Part shown: positions 45,583-52,927 of the stretch, one piece after another
How the letters are laid out: the number at the start of each line of letters is the position of its first letter
How positions within the stretch are numbered: position 1 is the first letter of the stretch
Source: Janthinobacterium sp. Marseille
GTDB taxonomy: Bacteria > Pseudomonadota > Gammaproteobacteria > Burkholderiales > Burkholderiaceae_D
DNA: 64,000 nucleotides
Assembly (NCBI RefSeq): GCF_000013625.1
Contig: NC_009659.1
Span: forward strand, 2,170,001 to 2,234,000
Direction: 5' to 3'
Position numbers and translations under genes: made by a program
The notes under the pieces: generated by a model
Seen by the model: the letters and a program-made list of their open reading frames with translations, nothing else
Told to the model about the DNA's origin: nothing
The model's database searches: none

Positions 45583-45715
45583 GCTGCAAACCTGCCGCAT
45601 TGCGATAGACATAGCGATACGGCAGGCACGGCCAGCACTTTCTTATAAAGCAATTTTTAATGGCAAGCGCAGGCACATAGCCGTATGATGGGGTATCCCA
45701 ACCCCTTGCACCATA

Positions 45716-47344
45716 ATGGCCACTATCCTCAATAGCCGTCTTGCCAAACTACGCGCGCTGGTCGTCGATGACATGCCGACGATGCGACAAAATATACGGA
45801 CGCAGCTGGGGCAACTGGGAATCGAGCAAGTCGATCAATCCGCCACGCCGAATGATGCGATCAAACGTATACGCAACACCAACTACGATGTAATCGTCTG
45901 CGACTACAACCTCAACAAGGAAACCAACGGCCAGCAAGTGCTGGAGTACCTGCGCTCGCAAAAACTGCTATCGCCTACCGCAATGTTCTTCATGGTGACA
46001 GCTGAAAGCAGCTATGACAGCGTCGCCAGCGCCGCCGAATTCCAGCCCGATGCATATATGGTGAAGCCACTGACCGGTGGCAAGATCGCCGACCGCCTTG
46101 AGCGTTTGCTGGATCGGCAACAAGCGTTGAAACCGATTACCGACCGTCTGCAAATGAAAGACCTGAGCGGTGCCATCACTGAATGCGATACCGTCCTCGT
46201 GGCCGAGCCGAAATGGATAGTCGACATCCTCAAGATCAAAGGAAGTTCGGCGCTGGAACTGGGCAATATCAATGATGCGCGCGCGACTTACCAGAAAGCG
46301 CTCAGCCTGCGCAGCGACCTGGTGTGGGCCAAACTCGGTCTGGCACGTTGCGACCAGGCTGCCGGCAGGCTCGATGAAGCAAAGAAAACGGTAAGTGAAG
46401 TACTGGAAGCGAATGCACAATTCGTCGATGCCTACGACTTGCTGGCACAAATCGCCGAAGCCCAGGGCAATGAAGAAGCCGTACTCGATGCATTCAATAA
46501 ATCCTATGACGTCATCCCTTCGGCTCGCCGCAGCCGCCTGATGGGCGACGCCGCCTACCGTGTCGGCAACCTGGAGCAGGCGCGCCAGGCGTTCAACAAG
46601 GCACTCACGCACACCCGTGGTTCGCTTACCGCACAAGCTTCCGATGCACTGTCACTGGCCCAGGTGCAGGTCGATATCGGCGATGCGGCGGATGCACTGA
46701 ATGTTTTGAGCGCCGCAGCACAGGACCATCAGGATGATCCCTACTTCGCAGCACGCCAGGCCACGATTGCGGCACAAGCTTTTGCCCGCCTCGGCGATAT
46801 GAATTCGGCGCAAGCCGCTTTCGCTTCAGCGAAAGAACTGGCGGACGGCATACGTGCCGACATTCACACACTGACGCTGGCCAAGGCGGCGTTTTGCGTA
46901 GGGCTGGAGGAAGAAGGTGCGCGCATCGTCGCCAAAGCGATCAAGGCCGATCATGAAAATATCCGACTGGTCGCCTTTGCCCGGCGCGTCTTGCAAGATA
47001 CCGGCAATGAAGCACTGATAGAAAAAGTCGTCGAGGAATCGATCAGCGAAGGCGCGTTGATCGTCGAACAAGCCACTCAATTGATGCGTGCCGGCCAGTT
47101 CGATGAATCGCTGGCGAAACTGGAAGAAGCATTGACTGCAACACCTGAAAACACCGGTGTGTTGCTCGCTGCAGCGCAGTTGCATTTGCTGTGGATGAGC
47201 CAGAAAGGCCTGGATCGCAACTATGTCGAACGCGTCAACGCTTACCTGGCGCAACTGGATGTCTTGATGCCGAATAGCGAACGCGTCGCCAAGATGTATC
47301 GCTTCTTGCGCGAGACCCTGGTCAAAGCCAGTGTGGAGGCATAA
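45716..47344 (+). CDS. Response regulator with tetratricopeptide repeats
   Basis: A 542-residue protein: receiver domain (residues about 13-130) with acidic DD in VVDDMPTMR, the phospho-acceptor Asp in VIVCDYNLN, and the Lys in YMVKPL, followed by about nine TPR-like helical pairs (from about residue 150, for example PKWIVDILKIKGSSALELGNINDARATYQKALSL). There is no DNA-binding or enzyme output, so signalling must be by protein-protein contact. The downstream histidine-kinase gene starts after 2 bp, making a cognate pair likely. Confidence 0.9.
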   Translation: MATILNSRLAKLRALVVDDMPTMRQNIRTQLGQLGIEQVDQSATPNDAIKRIRNTNYDVIVCDYNLNKETNGQQVLEYLRSQKLLSPTAMFFMVTAESSYDSVASAAEFQPDAYMVKPLTGGKIADRLERLLDRQQALKPITDRLQMKDLSGAITECDTVLVAEPKWIVDILKIKGSSALELGNINDARATYQKALSLRSDLVWAKLGLARCDQAAGRLDEAKKTVSEVLEANAQFVDAYDLLAQIAEAQGNEEAVLDAFNKSYDVIPSARRSRLMGDAAYRVGNLEQARQAFNKALTHTRGSLTAQASDALSLAQVQVDIGDAADALNVLSAAAQDHQDDPYFAARQATIAAQAFARLGDMNSAQAAFASAKELADGIRADIHTLTLAKAAFCVGLEEEGARIVAKAIKADHENIRLVAFARRVLQDTGNEALIEKVVEESISEGALIVEQATQLMRAGQFDESLAKLEEALTATPENTGVLLAAAQLHLLWMSQKGLDRNYVERVNAYLAQLDVLMPNSERVAKMYRFLRETLVKASVEA

Positions 47345-47346
47345 AT

Positions 47347-47946
47347 ATGGACCCGCAACTCGCCGCCATCATCGTGCATGACTTGAAAAATGCACTGGGT
47401 GAACTCGAAGGTGAACTGGCCGCACTCACGGAAGACCTGGATCATGGAAAGGCCTCGGAAGCGCATCATCATTGCCTCGCACTACGCGACAAGATGATCG
47501 GTTTCCTGACCTTGTATAAGGCATCGACACAGGGCTTGCAGCCGCACATCGAAGCGGTCAATCCGGAAGGTTTTCTGAAAGGCCTGATACGCGCGCATAA
47601 CAAGGCCGGGATCACTATCACGCTGGATACCGACGATATGCCGGCCATCGCCTTCTTCGATGAACACTTGCTGGGCCTGGCGCTGGATGCGGCGTTGCAA
47701 AATGCATTGCGCTTTGCCAAATCATCTATCGTGGTCGGCTGCAAGACCATCGCCGATGAAACGGTATTTACGATCCAGGATGACGGTCCCGGATTGGGCA
47801 CGCCGGAAGAGAAGCCATCAACCGGCATGGGCATGGCCTTGTCAGGTGCCATCGCTGCCGCGCATCACAATGAATTAAGGGAAGGACGCGTCAGGTTGCA
47901 TAGCCTGCCGCACGGTGGCGCACTGTTTTGCCTTTACCTGCCTTAA
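47347..47946 (+). CDS. Minimal histidine-kinase-like protein (DHp plus HATPase)
   Basis: Only 199 residues, with no sensor or membrane segment. The H-box-like IIVHDLKNALGE near residue 10 holds the presumed phospho-His, followed by a coiled region and an ATP-binding HATPase_c domain: N-box ALDAALQNALRFA, G1 DDGPGLG, G2 GMGMAL. It starts 2 bp after the response regulator. Possible inputs come through the TPR of its partner. Its stop overlaps that of the convergent ABC ATPase gene by 2-3 bp. Confidence 0.85.
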   Translation: MDPQLAAIIVHDLKNALGELEGELAALTEDLDHGKASEAHHHCLALRDKMIGFLTLYKASTQGLQPHIEAVNPEGFLKGLIRAHNKAGITITLDTDDMPAIAFFDEHLLGLALDAALQNALRFAKSSIVVGCKTIADETVFTIQDDGPGLGTPEEKPSTGMGMALSGAIAAAHHNELREGRVRLHSLPHGGALFCLYLP

Positions 47947-48635
47947 ACGCCAGGCACTGCTTGCGGCGCCAGGTTTACTGCCCGCATTTCCAGTTTGCCG
48001 TCGCGTATCTTCAGGCGTTGCACACCCGGCATCGCAATCAAATCCCGGTCATGACAAGCCATGATGACACTGCCGCCCTCGTTCACCAGGGTCGGTATCA
48101 ACGCAATCACCTGTTCACGTGCCGCACCATCAAGGTTGGCAGTCGGCTCGTCCAGCAATAGCAGTTTCGGCGACAGTACACGTGCACGCGCCAGTGCCAC
48201 GCGCTGCTTTTCCCCACCTGACAGGAAACTCGGCACGCTCGCACGCAGGTGCGCGATGCCGGCCCAGGCAATCGCTTCCTCGACTTTTTCCGCAATGATA
48301 TTTTTCGGTACGCCGCGTACAGATAAACCGTAGGCGATATTCTCTTCCACGCTGGTCGAAAACATCACCGGATGCTGATGTACATACACAATGGCATCGC
48401 GCATGCTGCGGGGATAAGGTGATAGCTGTACCGTCTCACCCTGGAATTTCACATCGGCGGTATCCGCCGATTCCAGTCCGGCCAGGATACGCATCAATGT
48501 GCTTTTGCCGGAACCATTGGAACCGGTCAATACATAAGCTTGGGCCTGTGCGATCGACAGATTCTCGATATCCAGCAGGCGATGCTGGTGAAAGCTTTTT
48601 TGCAAACGCTGGATTGATAAAAGCGCAACCATCAC
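47943..48635 (-). CDS. tupC: ABC transporter ATPase, TupC-like (tungstate/molybdate)
   Basis: Nucleotide-binding subunit, 230 residues. Walker A GSNGSGKST, Q-loop HQHP, signature LSGGEKQRVALARA, Walker B LLLLDEP and switch His (ACHDRD) are all intact. Coupled to the permease gene by a 4-bp overlap. Assignment to tungstate/molybdate uptake rests on resemblance of the permease to TupB and on the location at the end of a formate dehydrogenase gene train. The substrate-binding protein (tupA) is not in the window. Confidence 0.8.
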   Translation of the reverse strand: MMVALLSIQRLQKSFHQHRLLDIENLSIAQAQAYVLTGSNGSGKSTLMRILAGLESADTADVKFQGETVQLSPYPRSMRDAIVYVHQHPVMFSTSVEENIAYGLSVRGVPKNIIAEKVEEAIAWAGIAHLRASVPSFLSGGEKQRVALARARVLSPKLLLLDEPTANLDGAAREQVIALIPTLVNEGGSVIMACHDRDLIAMPGVQRLKIRDGKLEMRAVNLAPQAVPGV

Positions 48636-49336
48636 ATATTCCTCGCTGGCCGGGTATCACCCTGCAATAACATCATCGCGGCATTGATCAGCAAGGCAAA
48701 TGCAATCAGGACGATGCCCAGGGCAATCCCCTGCGCGAATTCACCCTTGCTGGTTTCCAGCGCAATCGCCGTGGTAATCGTCCGTGTCTCGCCGGCGATA
48801 TTGCCACCCACCATCATCGCGCAACCAACTTCGGAAATCACCCGGCCAAAACCATTGATCACGGCTGCCATCACGCCAAAGCGGACTTCATGCAAGACCG
48901 TCAGCATGACGCGCCAGCCGGAAGCACCGTGCACGATTGCGGTCTCTGCCAGGCGCGGATCCGCCGCCTGCACTGCCGATAAGGTAAAGGCAATCAGCAC
49001 CGGCAATACGATCAGGACCTGACCGAGGATGATGCTGGATTGGGTAAACAGCCATTGCAGCGAACCGAAAGGTCCCTGGCGTGACAGCATCAGGTAAAGC
49101 AGCAGCCCGATTAATACGGTAGGTAGCGACAAGGCAGCCTGTGCTATCCAAATCACGATGCGTCGGCCGATGAATTCGCGGGTCGCTATCAGGTAACCGA
49201 TCAACACTGCAATCGGCGTGGCGATCAGCAAGCCGAGAATGGACGTCTTGAGCGAAATCCAGATGATGCGCCACAGTACTGCGTCGCCCGAAAAGAGCAA
49301 GCCGAACGCTGCTTGGGTAGCTTCAATAAGGGACAT
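48632..49336 (-). CDS. tupB: ABC transporter permease, TupB-like (tungstate/molybdate)
   Basis: A 234-residue integral membrane protein with about five helices and the EAA-like loop ETAIVHGASGWRVMLTVLHEVRFGVMAAVINGFGRVISEVGCAMMVGGNI. It resembles TupB and WtpB-type permeases. It lies 93 bp downstream of fdhD in the same direction and shares its function domain: formate dehydrogenases use Mo or W. Substrate preference between the two oxyanions cannot be told from sequence. Confidence 0.82.
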   Translation of the reverse strand: MSLIEATQAAFGLLFSGDAVLWRIIWISLKTSILGLLIATPIAVLIGYLIATREFIGRRIVIWIAQAALSLPTVLIGLLLYLMLSRQGPFGSLQWLFTQSSIILGQVLIVLPVLIAFTLSAVQAADPRLAETAIVHGASGWRVMLTVLHEVRFGVMAAVINGFGRVISEVGCAMMVGGNIAGETRTITTAIALETSKGEFAQGIALGIVLIAFALLINAAMMLLQGDTRPARNM

Positions 49337-49429
49337 AAGAAGGCATATTGCGACTGGGACGTCGCCTATTCATTTTTGTAGCCGCAATTCTAACCCAGTC
49401 GGAAACCTGCACCGAAATAATGCAGCAGC

Positions 49430-50275
49430 TCAGGCGACGCGCAGCGAACCATCCAGCAGCTGCGGTTCGTACACCATGCGTTCCTTGCCGGTCACCAGCA
49501 GGAAATGCTTGCCGGTACAGCGCGCCAGCAAGGTCATGTTCACTTTTTCGGCGACCAGGTGCCCCATTTGCGTGGTGCCGGAACGTGAAATCAGGAAGGG
49601 CATGCCCATTTGCGCTCCCTTGATGACCATCTCCGAAGTGAGGCGACCGGTGGTATAGAACACCTTGTCGGCACCGCTGATATTTTCCAGCCACATGATG
49701 CCGGCGATCGAATCAACCGCATTATGGCGGCCGACATCTTCGATGAAGTACTGCAGTTCGCCTTCAGATGAAAACAAGCCGCAGCCATGTACCGAACCGG
49801 CCTTGGCATAGACCGAATCCTGCGTACGTATGGTATTGATGATTTTATAGAGCGTTGATTGTTTCAGACGTGCATCCGGCGGCAGAACGATGCTGTCGAC
49901 TTCATCCATCAAGCCGCCGAACATGGTGCCCTGGCCACAACCGGTGGTGACGACGCGCTTGGCCGTCCGCTCTTCGATATTGTCAATGCCGTCGCGGGTA
50001 GTCACATAGACCGCATGTTGATTCCAGTCGACATGGATAGATACGATTTCCTCTATCGCCTGCACCAGCCTTTGATTGCGCAAATAACCCAGCGTCAGTG
50101 CTTCCGGTGCCGCCCCCAGCGTCATCAGCGTCACCAGCTCGCGCTGGTCCACAAACACCGTCAACGGACGCTCGGCAGGAATCGCCAGTGGCGAAGTCTG
50201 CGCGGTCTCGTCTATCGCATTGACTTCATACGTCAATGCAACCGGTGTAGAGGAAAATTCAGGGCGATACGACAT
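49430..50275 (-). CDS. fdhD: Formate dehydrogenase sulfurtransferase FdhD
   Basis: Transfers sulfur from IscS to the molybdenum cofactor so that formate dehydrogenase becomes active. 281 residues with TLGAAPEALTLGYLRNQ, VVTTGCGQGTMFGG and VGRHNAVDSIAG. The E. coli protein has a CXXC pair in the sulfur-carrying loop; here only the first Cys (C113) is seen (CGQGT), so a single-Cys mechanism is implied. It is read in the same direction as the fdh structural genes, after 226 bp that include a large stem-loop. Confidence 0.94.
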   Translation of the reverse strand: MSYRPEFSSTPVALTYEVNAIDETAQTSPLAIPAERPLTVFVDQRELVTLMTLGAAPEALTLGYLRNQRLVQAIEEIVSIHVDWNQHAVYVTTRDGIDNIEERTAKRVVTTGCGQGTMFGGLMDEVDSIVLPPDARLKQSTLYKIINTIRTQDSVYAKAGSVHGCGLFSSEGELQYFIEDVGRHNAVDSIAGIMWLENISGADKVFYTTGRLTSEMVIKGAQMGMPFLISRSGTTQMGHLVAEKVNMTLLARCTGKHFLLVTGKERMVYEPQLLDGSLRVA

Positions 50276-50414
50276 GGCGGTAACTCATCTTGGACAGGGC
50301 AAAACGCCGCTGTTCCATTATCGGCATCATGCAAAACATAATGCGCTAAGGTATGGAATGGCAAATAGTCATCCCGACTATCCGGTATTCGGTGCTGCAG
50401 GTGGGATTATAACG

Positions 50415-50457
50415 GTATGCGCGCTATCAGGATGTTTTCAGCAGATAACGCGCATAC
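50415..50457. repeat. Large imperfect stem-loop between fdhC-side gene and fdhD
   Basis: GTATGCGCGCTATC (50415-50428) pairs with GATAACGCGCATAC (50444-50457): 14 positions with one mismatch, 15-nt loop. No T-run follows on the minus strand, so it is not a classical terminator. It may stabilise the upstream transcript end, attenuate, or be a palindromic protein site. Confidence 0.6.
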
Positions 50458-50501
50458 GTCTGGGCAGGCGTATGCGGCTGGAAGACTGGGACTTGCTTTA
50501 C

Positions 50502-50828
50502 TTACTTCTTTGCGCCGGCAGCAGGTACCGGCTTGGAATCGGCCACACCGACGGTGGACGTGGCCACCTGCAGTGCTACGTAAGGACCAGGATTGCTACA
50601 TGGCGGCACTGCAATATCCGGTTTCGGCTTGCCTGTACGTTTCAGGTACTGCGCTGCCACCTTGTTTTGCGATTCACACAACTGATAAGCGGCAACCTTG
50701 TCGCTCCAGCCTGCCTTGTTCTTGGTTTCCGCGGCTTTAGCCTTGGCTTCATCGCTTAAAGGCGGCAGCTTGGCCGAAGCACTTGCCATGAGCATGGTGC
50801 CGAGCAATGCGATCAGTATTTTTTTCAT
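50502..50828 (-). CDS. Small exported protein of the formate dehydrogenase cluster
   Basis: 108 residues from the ATG at 50828 (AAGGAG 8 bp upstream; the ATG at 50834 would be too close). A signal peptide (MKKILIALLGTMLMASASA) precedes a short mature chain with two Cys (LCESQNK and PPCSNPG) that could form a disulfide, and a Pro/Ala-rich tail. Not recognised beyond its position, 12 bp after fdhC. Probably periplasmic; role unknown. Confidence 0.78.
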   Translation of the reverse strand: MKKILIALLGTMLMASASAKLPPLSDEAKAKAAETKNKAGWSDKVAAYQLCESQNKVAAQYLKRTGKPKPDIAVPPCSNPGPYVALQVATSTVGVADSKPVPAAGAKK

Positions 50829-50840
50829 CTGCATATCTCC

Positions 50841-51986
50841 TTAAACTGCCTTGATCGGTGTGCCTGCTTTTTCCGTCGCTTCGGGAGTACGTACGCGAGG
50901 AATCTTGCCACTTTCAATATCGGCATACCAAAGATCGTGATGCTCCTTGGCCCATGCATCATCGACGTAACCGGTCTTCATCGCCTTGTAGGCACCTTCC
51001 ATCCCCAGCGTACCAATATAGATATGCGCCAGCGATGCGCTGAATACCAGCACCGCCGCCACCAGGTGGATGACGTGGGCAACCTGCATATTGCCGCGGG
51101 TGTACAGGATGCCCGGCACCAGCATGTCGAGCACAAAGCCTGAAGCGCTCACAATCAGGCCGAGGAATACCATGCCGCCCCAGAACCACAGTTTTTCACC
51201 GGCATTGAAGCGCCCTGCACTGGCGTGGCCACGCGCGCCGCCGAGGTTTTTCAGCCATTGCAAATCGCCTTTGCCAGGGAAGTTATCCTTGACGAAGATT
51301 GCGAACATCACGATCAGCGAGACGGTGAAAACCGGCCCCACAAAGTTGTGCACGTTTTTGCAGGCATACGCCAGCCAGCCAAATACCGTATGGCCGAACA
51401 CCGGCAACACGACATATTTGCCGAACAACATGATGAGTCCGGTCAGCGCCAGCGTCAGGAAGCTGATCGCCACCGTCCAGTGCGTCATGCGTTCCATCGA
51501 AGTGAACCGTTCGATCAGGCGACCGGTACGGCCATTTTTCAGTTTGATGGTACCTACCGCAAAATAGAAAGCGGCAATGCCAAGCACGGCAACAATGATC
51601 AGCCAGCCGCCATAGGTGGTCAGCGGGCCATTGCGATACAGGCGCCACGCCTCACCTGCGGTAGTGGCACGTGCCTGTCCTGGAAATTGCGCCTTTGGCT
51701 GTATCAGCACACCAGATTCCAGCGCCGGCAAGCTGGAGTAGTGCTCGCCGCCTTCCTTCACCTGCCGGTATACCGGTGCTAGGTTTCCCCGCTGCACCTC
51801 GGTACGCTCAGCCTGGTTCTGTTTCATGTAAAGGATATCGTCGGATTCGATATTCGACATACTTTGCGCAGCAGGTGGCACCGCAGCCTTGGCAGCGGCG
51901 GGATCATTCGCCTGTGCCAGCGCCAGGCCGGAAGTCGCTACCAGCAGCGTCAGTCCGGCGGCGAGTTTGGCAAACCATGTATTCAT
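50841..51986 (-). CDS. fdhC: Formate dehydrogenase gamma subunit (cytochrome b)
   Basis: Membrane subunit that carries electrons from formate dehydrogenase to quinone. The 381 residues begin with a cleavable signal (LTLLVATSGLALAQA), then a periplasmic stretch of about 100 residues, then four membrane helices with heme-ligand histidines, including ERMTHWTVAISFLTLALTG, VHNFVGPVF and AHVIHLVAAVLVFSASLAHIYIG. The extra N-terminal periplasmic part is typical of the FdhC form in Betaproteobacteria. Ribosome-binding GAGGGG is near the ATG. Confidence 0.93.
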   Translation of the reverse strand: MNTWFAKLAAGLTLLVATSGLALAQANDPAAAKAAVPPAAQSMSNIESDDILYMKQNQAERTEVQRGNLAPVYRQVKEGGEHYSSLPALESGVLIQPKAQFPGQARATTAGEAWRLYRNGPLTTYGGWLIIVAVLGIAAFYFAVGTIKLKNGRTGRLIERFTSMERMTHWTVAISFLTLALTGLIMLFGKYVVLPVFGHTVFGWLAYACKNVHNFVGPVFTVSLIVMFAIFVKDNFPGKGDLQWLKNLGGARGHASAGRFNAGEKLWFWGGMVFLGLIVSASGFVLDMLVPGILYTRGNMQVAHVIHLVAAVLVFSASLAHIYIGTLGMEGAYKAMKTGYVDDAWAKEHHDLWYADIESGKIPRVRTPEATEKAGTPIKAV

Positions 51987-52008
51987 GATAAATCCCCTCG
52001 CGGATGCA

Positions 52009-52236
52009 TTAATTGGTTTTCACGTACTCGTTCTGCGATTGTGCACGTGTGCGCATTTGCGTTTCCCACTCGGTTTTATTCCCGGCAGTCCAGCCTTTTA
52101 CGACGAAGGGATCGTTCTTGGCACCTGTCCATGGCGCTGCGTCGCCGGCGTCACGTGCATTGGCTTGCGACTGGACTTTTTCACCGCAGCCGAACAGGGC
52201 CAGCGCCATCAGGGAAAGCATTAGGGTGCGCATCAT
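52009..52236 (-). CDS. Small lipoprotein of the formate dehydrogenase cluster
   Basis: 75 residues. A lipoprotein signal with lipobox LFGC (Cys about residue 17) is followed by a short polar chain. It overlaps the 3' end of fdhB by 4 bp and is 22 bp before fdhC, and a GGAGG lies inside fdhB in good position, so it is a real coupled gene. Not recognised; possibly an assembly or anchoring factor for the periplasmic enzyme. Confidence 0.78.
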   Translation of the reverse strand: MMRTLMLSLMALALFGCGEKVQSQANARDAGDAAPWTGAKNDPFVVKGWTAGNKTEWETQMRTRAQSQNEYVKTN

Positions 52237-52862
52237 GATTTGCCTCCGCTTGGTGCCTTAGCGTCCGGATTATGCGATTTACCGTAGGCGGTGCCCCAGC
52301 CCCAGACTTCGCTGCCCTTGCCGCGTCGCAGTACCCGTGTGCGCAAGATGTCGGCAATCACATCGCCATCACCGCCCAGCAAGGCCTTGGTCGAACACAT
52401 TTCGGCACAGGCCGGCAGCTTGCCTTCGGCCAGGCGATTGCGGCCATATTTTTCAAACTCTGCCTTGGAACCGTTTTCTTCCGGTCCGCCGGCACAGAAG
52501 GTGCACTTGTCCATTTTTCCGCGCAGGCCGAACGTGCCGTTGGATGGGAACTGTGGCGCACCAAACGGGCAAGCGTAGGAGCAGTAACCGCAACCTATGC
52601 AAATATCCTTGTCATGCAAGACCACGCCTTCTTCGGTGCGGTAAAAGCAATCGACCGGGCAGACCGCCATGCAAGGCGCATCGGAGCAATGCATACAGGC
52701 GACCGAGATCGATTTTTCCTGGCCGATCACGCCGTCGTTGATGGTGACCACGCGGCGGCGATTCACGCCCCACGGTACTTCGTTTTCGTTCTTGCAGGCC
52801 GTCACGCAGCCATTGCATTCGATACAGCGTTCTGCATCACAGATGAATTTCATTCGTGCCAT
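52233..52862 (-). CDS. fdhB: Formate dehydrogenase beta subunit (4Fe-4S ferredoxin type)
   Basis: Electron-transfer subunit between the molybdenum catalytic subunit and the cytochrome b. The 209 residues hold four 4Fe-4S motifs: CIECNGCVTACK, CMHCSDAPCMAVCPVDC, CIGCGYCSYACP and the KCTFC...CAEMC pair. No signal or anchor; by analogy it is exported with the TAT-bearing alpha subunit. AAGGAG precedes the ATG. The shorter form without a C-terminal membrane helix matches FDH3-type subunits. Confidence 0.95.
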   Translation of the reverse strand: MARMKFICDAERCIECNGCVTACKNENEVPWGVNRRRVVTINDGVIGQEKSISVACMHCSDAPCMAVCPVDCFYRTEEGVVLHDKDICIGCGYCSYACPFGAPQFPSNGTFGLRGKMDKCTFCAGGPEENGSKAEFEKYGRNRLAEGKLPACAEMCSTKALLGGDGDVIADILRTRVLRRGKGSEVWGWGTAYGKSHNPDAKAPSGGKS

Positions 52863-52927
52863 TTTGATTTCTCCTTAGCTTGGGTATCTGTCAGTTTTTT
52901 ATTTCACCGTTGTTGCCAGATACCCCG

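Noticed and set aside
50401..50470. ModE operator in the fdhD region
   Set aside because: CGCTAT and ATAACG half-sites occur, but their spacing is 17 bp, not the 12 bp expected between these halves; the sequence is better explained as a stem-loop.
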